Origin: Planctomycetota bacterium
GTDB taxonomy: Bacteria > Planctomycetota > Phycisphaerae > SM23-33 > FEN-1343
Assembly (NCBI GenBank): GCA_013203365.1
Contig: JABMQG010000406.1
Span: 1 to 5,600, forward strand
Length of the DNA stretch: 5,600 nucleotides
Direction: 5' to 3'
The notes beneath the pieces are model-generated. The model worked only from the letters and a program-made list of their open reading frames with translations, was not told the origin of the DNA and did not search any database. A program made the position numbers and the translations under genes. Positions 1 through 5,600 of this stretch are shown in pieces. The stretch's first letter is position 1. Each line of letters opens with the position of its first letter.

Positions 1-2
1 AC

Positions 3-827
3 CCCGATGAGGTCGAGGCGTTCGGTAAGGAACTGGCCGCACTCGGCGAAGTCTACGTCAACGACGCGTTCGGTACGTGCCACCGCAAGCATGTCAGCAT
101 GTACGGCTTGGCCAAGGCCATCCAGGCCGCCGGCGGCCCAGCCGTGGCGGGGCTGCTTCTGGAAAAGGAGATCAAGTACCTCCACGATGCACTGGCCAAG
201 CCGGTCCGCCCGTTCACCGCAATCTTGGGCGGGGCGAAGGTCAGCGACAAGATCAAGCTGATTTCGGCACTGCTCGACAAAGTCGACAAGATACTCATCG
301 GCGGGGCGATGGCCTACACGCTGTTGAGAAGCAGGGGCGCATCGGTCGGCGAGAGTATGGTGGAGGAAGACCAAATCAAGCCAATGGGCGACCTGCTTGC
401 CAAGGCCGGCGATAAGATCGTCCTACCATGCGACCACATAGCGACTGACGATTTTAAAACCGGCAAACCGGTCAAAGTGCCCGATGTGAATATTCCCAAG
501 ACCCTGATGGGTATGGACATTGGGCCCAAGACGGTGGCAACGTTCGGCAAGGTGATTGCCGAGTCGAAAACAATCGTATGGAATGGCCCGATGGGCGTGT
601 TTGAGAATGCAGAGTATGCCGCTGGCACCAGGGCAGTGGCCGCAGCGGTCGCCAAGGCCACGGCCGCCGGCTGCGTAAGCGTCATCGGGGGGGGAGATTC
701 AGCCGCAGCGGTGGAACAGATGGGTCTGGCCGAACAGATGACGCACATTTCCACCGGCGGCGGAGCTGCACTGACCTATCTGGAGGGCAAACCCATGCCG
801 CCCATAGAGATCCTGGATCGTAGATAG
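3..827 (+). CDS. pgk: Phosphoglycerate kinase, C-terminal part (5' end outside window)
   Basis: Cytoplasmic glycolytic/gluconeogenic enzyme that transfers phosphate between 1,3-bisphosphoglycerate and ADP. The frame is open from the window edge, with the first whole codon at 3, and ends at TAG 825-827. About 274 residues are visible. The family is normally about 390-400 residues, so roughly the first 120 are missing to the left. Visible hallmarks, numbered from the first visible residue, are YVNDAFGTCHRKH (18-30, substrate-binding region), GGAKVSDKI (76-84, nucleotide-binding loop), WNGPMGVFE (193-201), IGGGDS (228-233) and STGGGAALTYLEGKPMPP (250-267), the last two forming the C-terminal nucleotide/phosphate-binding part. 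No key motif is broken. The codons for GGGD contain a run of eight G (687-694). rpe follows 60 bp downstream on the same strand with no clear terminator between. The family call is very secure. Confidence 0.97.
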   Translation, partial: PDEVEAFGKELAALGEVYVNDAFGTCHRKHVSMYGLAKAIQAAGGPAVAGLLLEKEIKYLHDALAKPVRPFTAILGGAKVSDKIKLISALLDKVDKILIGGAMAYTLLRSRGASVGESMVEEDQIKPMGDLLAKAGDKIVLPCDHIATDDFKTGKPVKVPDVNIPKTLMGMDIGPKTVATFGKVIAESKTIVWNGPMGVFENAEYAAGTRAVAAAVAKATAAGCVSVIGGGDSAAAVEQMGLAEQMTHISTGGGAALTYLEGKPMPPIEILDRR

Positions 828-852
828 GGACCCACCTGCCGGGTGCTGGCAA

Positions 853-881
853 TTGCAATTTACCTTTCCTGGTTTTACAGT
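853..881 (+). promoter_or_regulatory. Possible sigma70-type promoter just before rpe
   Basis: TTGCAA (853-858) and TACAGT (876-881) each match the -35 and -10 consensus at 4 of 6 positions and are exactly 17 bp apart. They lie in a noticeably AT-rich patch within GC-rich surroundings. The -35 element sits inside a perfect 10-bp palindrome, AATTGCAATT (851-860), which could also be an operator half-site pair. A start about 7 bp past the -10 would fall on the rpe ATG at 888, giving a leaderless message. This would fit the absence of a Shine-Dalgarno sequence there. The matches are weak enough to arise by chance, so this is only a candidate. Confidence 0.25.
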
Positions 882-887
882 ACGTTC

Positions 888-1589
888 ATGAAATCAGCGT
901 ACAAGAATCCATGGTCTCGTTTGGGTCACGGCGTGGTTGTGACGCCGTCGTTGCTGGCATGTGATTTCATGCGCCTTGGCGAGCAGATATCGGCCGTCGA
1001 ATCGGCAGGAGCGACGGTTCTACACGTGGACGTGATGGACGGGCATTTTGTGCCGAACTTGGCGCTGAACCCTGGACTGGTCCACAGCGTTCGCGCGGGC
1101 TCCGACTGCCTACTGGACGTGCACCTGATGGTGACGAACCCGCTGTTTTTTGCCGAGCCTTTTGTCAAGGCCGGTGCCGACAGCATAACATTCCATATTG
1201 AAGCTAACAGCGATCCTTATGCGGTGATAGACCTGTTGCGAGCGGCCGGGGTGGGAGTGGGCATCGTGCTGAAGCCTGGCACCGTGGTCGCGGCAATCGC
1301 CCCGGTGGTTGAGCTGGTGGATTTGGTGCTGATCATGACGGTGGAACCTGGCTTTGGCGGTCAGTCGTTCATTGCTGATCAGTTGGACAAGATCTGTGCC
1401 GTGCGTGAGATGGCAGGTCAGGCAGCCCGCGTGGAGGTGGACGGCGGGATCAACCAGGCCACCGCCGTGCAATGTGTCCGGGCTGGTGCGGACACGTTGG
1501 TCGCCGGGGTGGATATCTTCGGCGCCGAAGACATTGCAGCGGCGTTCGCCGATCTGCAAGCTGCCGCCGCTGGCGTGGCGGTGGAATAG
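888..1589 (+). CDS. rpe: Ribulose-phosphate 3-epimerase
   Basis: Cytoplasmic TIM-barrel metalloenzyme that interconverts ribulose 5-phosphate and xylulose 5-phosphate in the pentose phosphate pathway. The product is 233 residues; the family is usually about 220-230. Recognisable parts are TPSLLACDF (19-27), HVDVMDGHFVPNL (46-58), LDVHLMV (76-82), TVEPGFGGQSF (151-161, phosphate-binding loop) and VEVDGGIN (182-189). H46, D48, H79 and D185 match the metal-binding and catalytic positions of the E. coli enzyme (H34, D36, H67, D177). The start is the ATG at 888, which leaves an 18-residue lead-in before the first conserved block. A GTG at 843 would add a hydrophobic extension with no family counterpart, and a GTG at 933 is also in frame; none of the three has a convincing ribosome binding site. 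The last phosphate loop reads AGVDIF where the family usually has AGSAIF. Only 5 bp separate it from the next gene, so the two are likely co-transcribed. Confidence 0.95.
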   Translation: MKSAYKNPWSRLGHGVVVTPSLLACDFMRLGEQISAVESAGATVLHVDVMDGHFVPNLALNPGLVHSVRAGSDCLLDVHLMVTNPLFFAEPFVKAGADSITFHIEANSDPYAVIDLLRAAGVGVGIVLKPGTVVAAIAPVVELVDLVLIMTVEPGFGGQSFIADQLDKICAVREMAGQAARVEVDGGINQATAVQCVRAGADTLVAGVDIFGAEDIAAAFADLQAAAAGVAVE

Positions 1590-1594
1590 CACCC

Positions 1595-2179
1595 ATGGCA
1601 AATCTGTACCTACTCCAGTCCGGTCGCACGCAGTGGTGCGACTCGAATCGGTTCGCGAGCGCTGCGGGCGTGCCCCTGAGCGAAGCAGGCGAAGAGGCGA
1701 TCCGCAAAGTCGCTGTGGAACTGGCTGATCGTCCTATCAAGGCCATTTACGCTCCCCCGTGTGAATCCGAACGGCAGACGGCACAGATCGTAGGCAAGCT
1801 GCTCAAGTTGCGTTGGCATTGCCGGGAGGGCCTGCGGGAGTTGGACTATGGGTTGTGGCAGGGGCTGCTGCTGGAAGAGGTCAAGAAGCGTTACGGCAAA
1901 GTGTATCGTCAGTGGCGTGAGGCGCCAACGAGCGCAAATCCACCCGGCGGCGAGACGTTCACTGAAGCCCAGGAGCGGATCTGCAAGACCGTGGCAGGAA
2001 TCCTCAAACGCCACCGCGGTGAGGACGTGTTACTGATCCTGCAGCCGGTGGCTGTTGCCCTGGTTAAATGCCGCTTGACCGGCGCGGACGCATCGGCCGT
2101 ATGGGGCAACGTCGACATGCCGGAGACGTGGACTTGTTACAAACTAGACGGGTTTGGTCCGATGGAGATAAGCGAATGA
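1595..2179 (+). CDS. Histidine phosphatase (phosphoglycerate mutase-like) family protein, probably catalytically dead
   Basis: A 194-residue protein with the layout of the histidine phosphatase superfamily: LYLLQSGRTQW (4-14) where active members have LYLIRHGETxW, then PLSEAGEEA (27-35), an APP..SERQTA block (53-63), LRELDYGLWQG (80-90), PPGGETFTEAQ (116-126) and VLLILQP (145-151). The catalytic RHG has become Q8-S9-G10, the arginine of the SPLxRAxQTA block is S58, and the second histidine (normally SHG) is Q150 in LQP. Only the acidic residue (E82) and the scaffold motifs survive. The superfamily needs the first histidine as phosphate acceptor, so phosphatase or mutase activity is not expected. 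The reading frame is intact, which argues for a retained non-enzymatic role such as binding a phosphorylated ligand or partner. The ATG at 1595 starts directly at the first beta strand, with weak GTGGA at 1581-1585 upstream. The stop overlaps the accD start. Fold call firm, function unknown. Confidence 0.85.
   Translation: MANLYLLQSGRTQWCDSNRFASAAGVPLSEAGEEAIRKVAVELADRPIKAIYAPPCESERQTAQIVGKLLKLRWHCREGLRELDYGLWQGLLLEEVKKRYGKVYRQWREAPTSANPPGGETFTEAQERICKTVAGILKRHRGEDVLLILQPVAVALVKCRLTGADASAVWGNVDMPETWTCYKLDGFGPMEISE
2164..2167 (+). promoter_or_regulatory. Ribosome binding site of accD
   Basis: GGAG lies 8 bases before the ATG at 2176, inside the end of the preceding gene. Together with the ATGA overlap (2176-2179) it fixes the accD start and suggests translational coupling between the two genes. 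It is the clearest Shine-Dalgarno sequence in the window. Confidence 0.7.
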
Positions 2180-3045
2180 CTGCCGACGCGACTTTTCCGC
2201 CGTTCGGTGCGCGCGAGACGGCAAACGGAAAGAAGTTTCGCGAGAAGAAACTCGACGTGCCGGCCGGATTGTGGCTTCGCTGTCCGGACTGCGAGGCTAT
2301 GCTCTATAAGAAAGTAGTGGCGAACAACATGGAAGTATGCCCGGAATGCAATCATCACTTCCGCGCGGGCGCGCGCCAACGCGTGGAGCAGTTGACCGAC
2401 CCGGCAAGCTTCGAGGAATTGTTTGCCGATGTGCATCCTTGCGACCCACTACAGTTCAAGTGGGCGGGCAAGAGCTTTGCCGACAGAATCCAGGCCGAAC
2501 AGGACCGCACCGGCAACACGGAGGCAGTGCTGACGGGCGTGGCGTACGTGAAGGGCCGACGCGTCGCACTTGGAGTTATGGACGGGGAATGGTTAATGGG
2601 GACGCTGGGAAGTGTTGTCGGCGAGAAGCTCACCGCCCTGATCGAGCACGCCGCCGACCACATGCTGCCGCTGGTAGTCGTCTGCACCTCCGGCGGGGCC
2701 AGGATGCACGAAGGGGCTCTGAGCGTGATGCAGATGGCAAAGACCTCCGCGGCCCTGGCGCGCTTGGATGAGGCCGGGGGGTTGTATATCTCCGTCCTGG
2801 CCGATCCGACCACAGGCGGGACCACCGCCAGTTTTGGCATGCTGGGCGACGTGATCCTCGCCGAGCCTAAGGCCCTTATCGGGTTCGCCGGGCCAAGGGT
2901 GATCGCCAATACCATCAAAACAGAGTTGCCCGAGGGGTTCCAACGGGCGGAGTTCCTTCTTGAGCACGGCTACATCGACCGCGTCGTACACAGGCGCGAA
3001 CTGCGGAATGAAATTGCCCGCCTGATCGACTACTGCGGAAAATGA
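2176..3045 (+). CDS. accD: Acetyl-CoA carboxylase carboxyltransferase subunit beta
   Basis: Beta subunit of the carboxyltransferase that, with AccA, moves the carboxyl group from carboxybiotin to acetyl-CoA to make malonyl-CoA, the committed step of fatty acid synthesis. The 289-residue product is of normal length (about 280-305). An N-terminal zinc ribbon is complete: CPDC (C36, C39) and CPEC (C55, C58). The crotonase-fold carboxyltransferase part follows, with LGSVVGEK (144-151), SGGARMHEG (172-180; the family usually has Gln where H178 stands), MQMAKTSAALA (185-195), DPTTGG (210-215), and EPKALIGFAGPRVI followed by LPEGFQRAEFL (230-261). The ATG at 2176 is preferred over an upstream in-frame start at 2068, because of the good GGAG and the family-like N terminus. 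It overlaps the previous gene by 4 bp and is the last gene of the plus-strand cluster. accA is not in the window. Confidence 0.97.
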   Translation: MTADATFPPFGARETANGKKFREKKLDVPAGLWLRCPDCEAMLYKKVVANNMEVCPECNHHFRAGARQRVEQLTDPASFEELFADVHPCDPLQFKWAGKSFADRIQAEQDRTGNTEAVLTGVAYVKGRRVALGVMDGEWLMGTLGSVVGEKLTALIEHAADHMLPLVVVCTSGGARMHEGALSVMQMAKTSAALARLDEAGGLYISVLADPTTGGTTASFGMLGDVILAEPKALIGFAGPRVIANTIKTELPEGFQRAEFLLEHGYIDRVVHRRELRNEIARLIDYCGK

Positions 3046-3158
3046 GACCAATTGGGCAATGCGGGTTAGGGGTTGGGAACAGTTAACGATTTGATACAGC
3101 CTTCATTGCCCGTGGGCCTTCGCTGTCTCTGCAGCACCATCTCCAATCGTCAGTTGCT
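3046..3158. other. Convergent intergenic gap with G-quadruplex-type motif and long-loop inverted repeat
   Basis: This 113-bp gap lies between the 3' ends of accD (plus) and the RNase gene (minus). On the plus strand, 3054-3077 holds four G-tracts of 3, 3, 4 and 3 bases with loops of 6, 3 and 2 bases, a canonical three-tetrad G-quadruplex pattern starting 9 bases after the accD stop. Separately, GGGCAATG (3054-3061) and CATTGCCC (3104-3111) are perfect 8-bp inverted repeats with a 42-base loop. The two structures share the first G-tract, so they would compete. No compact hairpin followed by a T-run is visible on either strand, so termination by a classic intrinsic terminator is not supported. 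Confidence 0.45.
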
Positions 3159-5423
3159 CTATGGGTTGTCTTCACTTATGCCGCTTGCACGCTTGTCGGC
3201 TTCTTCGGTCTGAGAGTACTTATTTGCAGCTTTCTTGGGCGAGTTGCCTCGTCGTTTCCTTGCAAACTTCTTCTTGGCCGGTTCGGCTTTGACTGTTGCT
3301 GCGACAACACGGGCTTCGTCGCCGGAGGCTGGCTTGTCGGCGGCCGGGGCCGTCTCGACAACCGAGGAAATCTGTCTCGGCTGGCCCCCCCCGCCTTCCT
3401 CGGCCCTGGCGGCGATCTTCTTGCGATGATGTTTACGACCGCGTTGGCGGCTACGCCCGGGCTTGGACGCAACCACCTGCAGAGCCTGCGCCTCGCTGCC
3501 GGCGGCATCGGCGTTGTCGCCCGGAGCCGAGGACGCTTGGGGCAGGTTGGTAGGCGCTGCTTCCATCGGTGAATTCTCTGCCGATTCACTTTGGGACATT
3601 TGCTCACCGTGTTCGTCTGCGGGCTTTTCCCGACGGCGTTTCCTGGCTCCGCGATGTCGCGGTTTCTTCTTCGGTTCAACCTGATTGCCATTTTCCTTGA
3701 CGTCAGGCCTTTCGGCCACAGGAAGTGGTTCAGGTGTTTGCGGGGCTTTATCAACGGCATTGGTTTCTTCCGCCATAATCTTCTGTGTCGGCGGTTGCTT
3801 CGGTGGCAGGTCGGCAACGTCGGTCAACTCGTCCTCGCCGGATGGCGGCATACATGATTTGAGGTCCTGGCCGGTCCTGTTGCTCTTAGACTCGGATGAG
3901 TGCCATACAACGTCACTGCCACGGGCGTCTTTGCATTGAAAGGCGACCTCGTCACCAGCGAGTGAGGCGTCGGCACGGACGGTGATGACCTTTTGTGTGC
4001 TCGATTCCAACTGGGCCAGTTGGGTTCGACGGCGGTTATTGATGTACTCGGCGACACTTGGCGAAACGGAAAGGACGATGCTGGCAATACTGGCTTCGGT
4101 GCAGGCCAGTTGCAGGTCCCTCATGATGGCCAATGCCAGCGACTCATCGGACTTAACCAGTCCGGTGGCTCTGCAAAAAGGGCATTCTCGATAGATGCTG
4201 TGTTTTAGGCTTGGCCGCACGCGCTGGCGGGTCAATTCCACCATGCCAAATCGCGAAATTTTCAGTATCTTGGACCTGGCGCGATCCCTCTTGATCCCGT
4301 CGCGCAGCACTTGTTCGACTTCGCGCTGGTGATTATCGGACCGCATGTCAATGAAATCTATCACGATCACGCCGCCGATGTCTCTCAGGCGCAGTTGCCG
4401 GGCTATCTCCTTGGCGGCGGCGACGTTTGTCTTGAAGGCGGTTCCTTCAGCGTTGTCTGATTCCCGATTCCGCCCGCTGTTGACGTCGATGGCCACCATC
4501 GCCTCGGTCTGATCGATGACCAGGCTACCTCCATCCTCCAGTTCGACGCGGCGGGAGTTGATCTTCTCCAGTTCACACTCCAGGCCGTAACGGTAAAACA
4601 GTGGCGTCCTGCCATGGTAGTATTTCACGACGTTTTTCCCGCGGGGCATGATCACCTGGAGGAACTCGGCAACCTTCCTGGCCGTCTGCTCGTTGTCGCA
4701 GACGATCTGTGATATTTCGCTGGAATAGACGTCACGGATGGTTCGAATAACTAGGTCGCTTTCCTGGTACAGCTCGGCCGGTGCTTTGGCAGTCTTAATT
4801 CGCTTGTTGACAGATCGCCAAAGGCGCAACAAATAGTTCAGGTCCTGCTGCAGGTCTCGCTTTGGCCGACCCATGCCGGCCGTTCGGATAATGAAACCCA
4901 TGTCGGGTGGCGGCTTGATCTCTTCCAATTGCTTGCGCAGCTTCTGACGTTCCTGATCATCCTCGATTTTGCGTGACACCCCATGACGTGTCATGCTGGG
5001 CATCATAACAACGAATCGTCCGGGAATGCTCAGATACGTTGTCAGAGTCGGCCCCTTGGTGCCAATGCCTTCCTTTGTAATCTGGCAGATCACCTCCTGG
5101 CCGCGCCGCAGGCATTCCTGGATTGGGGGACGGTCTACGCGGGCCCGTTTCTTGCCCACCTGTTCGGATCCGCGCTGACCCGGCGGGAAGTGCTGGGGCA
5201 GGAGGTCGGAAATATGAAGAAACCCGTGCTTGGGCGCGCCGTAGTCGACGAAAGCCGCCTGTATGCTGGGCTCGACGTTAGTAACTCGTCCCTTATATAT
5301 ATTACCAACCAGCGATCCGCTAGAAGCCCGCTCCATGTAGAGTTCTTCCAGGATGCCCTCGTCCACCACGGCGATCCGACACTCCTCGCCCTCGGCGATA
5401 TTGATCAGCATTTCTTTTGGCAT
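3159..5423 (-). CDS. Ribonuclease E/G family endoribonuclease with basic C-terminal tail
   Basis: Endoribonuclease for mRNA decay and rRNA/tRNA processing, 754 residues. In order: an N-terminal RNase H-like start (MPKEMLINI), an S1 RNA-binding domain at about 36-135 (VGNIYKGRVTNVEPSIQAAF at 39-58) with a basic linker at about 80-100 inside it, a 5'-sensor-like RTAGMG (180-185), and the DNase I-like catalytic domain with AIDVNSG (D313) and VIDFIDM (D356). These two aspartates match the E. coli RNase E Mg ligands D303 and D346 with a constant offset of 10. The zinc-link CPFC has C414 and C417 (E. coli C404, C407). After about residue 500 the sequence is low-complexity and Ala/Pro/Glu-rich, with three basic patches at 585-600, 657-669 and 717-731. 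The start ATG (complement of 5421-5423) is family-like, but the preceding ribosome binding site is weak (GTGAG). The length lies between RNase G (about 490) and E. coli RNase E (1061). Whether to name it rne or rng is unclear, so no symbol is given. Confidence 0.95.
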   Translation of the reverse strand: MPKEMLINIAEGEECRIAVVDEGILEELYMERASSGSLVGNIYKGRVTNVEPSIQAAFVDYGAPKHGFLHISDLLPQHFPPGQRGSEQVGKKRARVDRPPIQECLRRGQEVICQITKEGIGTKGPTLTTYLSIPGRFVVMMPSMTRHGVSRKIEDDQERQKLRKQLEEIKPPPDMGFIIRTAGMGRPKRDLQQDLNYLLRLWRSVNKRIKTAKAPAELYQESDLVIRTIRDVYSSEISQIVCDNEQTARKVAEFLQVIMPRGKNVVKYYHGRTPLFYRYGLECELEKINSRRVELEDGGSLVIDQTEAMVAIDVNSGRNRESDNAEGTAFKTNVAAAKEIARQLRLRDIGGVIVIDFIDMRSDNHQREVEQVLRDGIKRDRARSKILKISRFGMVELTRQRVRPSLKHSIYRECPFCRATGLVKSDESLALAIMRDLQLACTEASIASIVLSVSPSVAEYINNRRRTQLAQLESSTQKVITVRADASLAGDEVAFQCKDARGSDVVWHSSESKSNRTGQDLKSCMPPSGEDELTDVADLPPKQPPTQKIMAEETNAVDKAPQTPEPLPVAERPDVKENGNQVEPKKKPRHRGARKRRREKPADEHGEQMSQSESAENSPMEAAPTNLPQASSAPGDNADAAGSEAQALQVVASKPGRSRQRGRKHHRKKIAARAEEGGGGQPRQISSVVETAPAADKPASGDEARVVAATVKAEPAKKKFARKRRGNSPKKAANKYSQTEEADKRASGISEDNP

Positions 5424-5460
5424 AAACTCACTTTACCATTTTTGTATCGTTAGAGACAGT

Positions 5461-5598
5461 TTACTGAGCCCTCATAATCCAACCCACGGTCGTTCTAACG
5501 AGTCTAACACTGTCGGCCGGGTCCAACTGAAGCAGCCCCAGCACTTCTTCACACCTGGCCCACACCTGGTCGTGTGGGGTCAACGCCACCGTCAATAT
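5461..5598 (-). CDS. C-terminal end of an unidentified protein (5' end beyond window)
   Basis: Reading the minus strand from the right edge, one frame is open for 45 codons and stops at TAA (complement of 5461-5463). The other two frames hit stops early. The peptide starts ILTVALTPHDQVWARCEEVL and continues with a GLLQLDPADSVRLVRTTVGW stretch ending IMRAQ. It looks like a genuine folded C terminus, with an alternating hydrophobic strand then an amphipathic helix, and is not low-complexity. It ends 37 bp before the RNase E/G start on the same strand, which suggests co-transcription. From known gene order in several phyla, a radical-SAM-associated protein (TIGR03936/DUF2344) often precedes the RNase E/G gene, and the strand-helix-VRT ending is compatible. 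I cannot confirm that from 45 residues. Confidence 0.5.
   Translation of the reverse strand: MLTVALTPHDQVWARCEEVLGLLQLDPADSVRLVRTTVGWIMRAQ
5550..5578. repeat. Short direct and inverted repeats within the partial right-edge gene
   Basis: CACACCTGG occurs twice, at 5550-5558 and 5561-5569. The second copy is also part of a perfect 7-bp inverted repeat, CCCACAC (5559-5565) and GTGTGGG (5572-5578), with a 6-base loop. Because the stretch lies inside a plausible coding frame on the minus strand, codon content may explain it. There is no T-run to make it a terminator. Confidence 0.35.
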
Positions 5599-5600
5599 TG

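Noticed and set aside
828..850. Terminator after pgk from the CACC/GGTG inverted repeat (833-836 with 842-845)
   Set aside because: The stem is only 4 bp and no T-run follows.
843..887. Upstream GTG start for rpe giving a 15-residue hydrophobic N-terminal extension
   Set aside because: The extension has no counterpart in this cytoplasmic family, there is no well-spaced ribosome binding site, and the ATG at 888 already leaves 18 residues before the first conserved block.
1472..1594. Longer N terminus for the histidine-phosphatase-like protein
   Set aside because: It would overlap the end of rpe by over 100 bp, and its Arg/Gly/Cys-rich composition is that of an out-of-frame reading. The family's first strand starts right after the ATG at 1595.
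1110..1601. 163-codon open frame antisense to rpe
   Set aside because: It is fully antisense to a confident gene, is rich in His/Arg/Gln as expected from the reversed GC-rich codons, and has no family features.
2355..2918. 187-codon open frame antisense to accD
   Set aside because: It is a Ser/Pro/Ala-rich shadow of accD codons with no motif or ribosome binding site.
3176..3817. 213-codon open frame overlapping the RNase tail on the same strand
   Set aside because: It lies wholly within the low-complexity, GC-rich tail of a clear gene, has no recognisable motif and no separate start signal. Its openness follows from the Arg/Pro/Ala codons of the overlapping frame.
5448..5508. GTTAGA/TCTAAC copies (5449-5454, 5494-5499, 5503-5508) as an autoregulatory RNase leader element
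   Set aside because: Two of the three copies fall inside the apparent coding end of the upstream gene, where repeated Val-Arg codons explain them. The 7-bp inverted match has a 39-base loop.
5424..5600. Promoter for the RNase gene on the minus strand
   Set aside because: No pair of -35/-10 boxes with acceptable spacing was found. TAAACT (5458-5463) lacks a partner, and the short gap suggests co-transcription with the upstream gene.

Overview
The window looks like the chromosome of a GC-rich bacterium. The RNase E/G protein most resembles Planctomycetota sequences, perhaps class Phycisphaerae or a relative. This is inferred from the style of the RNase E/G catalytic half and the mix of genes; no search was run. 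All genes look chromosomal and housekeeping. I see no mobile element, CRISPR array, tRNA or rRNA.

Layout. The left half (about 1-3045) is a tight plus-strand cluster: the 3' two thirds of phosphoglycerate kinase (pgk), ribulose-phosphate 3-epimerase (rpe), a small histidine-phosphatase-fold protein, and the acetyl-CoA carboxylase carboxyltransferase beta subunit (accD). The gaps are 60 bp (pgk-rpe), 5 bp (rpe-phosphatase-like) and a 4-bp ATGA overlap (phosphatase-like-accD). This fits one transcript, possibly with an extra internal promoter before rpe. The right half (3159-5423) is a minus-strand RNase E/G family gene converging on accD across a 113-bp gap. Upstream of it, on the same strand and 37 bp away, is the 3' end of another minus-strand gene that runs off the window.

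Function. pgk serves glycolysis/gluconeogenesis, rpe the pentose phosphate pathway, and accD the first committed step of fatty acid synthesis. The cluster therefore joins central carbon flux to lipid synthesis. The small third protein keeps the histidine phosphatase fold signature but has lost both catalytic histidines and the key phosphate-pocket arginines, so it looks like a pseudoenzyme kept in frame inside a metabolic operon. The RNase E/G protein has an intact catalytic half and a tail of about 250 residues with three arginine/lysine-rich patches, like an RNA-binding or scaffold region.

Most worth a second look: the pseudo-phosphatase, the three-patch RNase tail, a G-quadruplex-type motif in the accD/RNase gap, a possible leaderless promoter at rpe, and the unidentified partial gene at the right edge. 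Nothing here amounts to an obviously new defence or mobile system.
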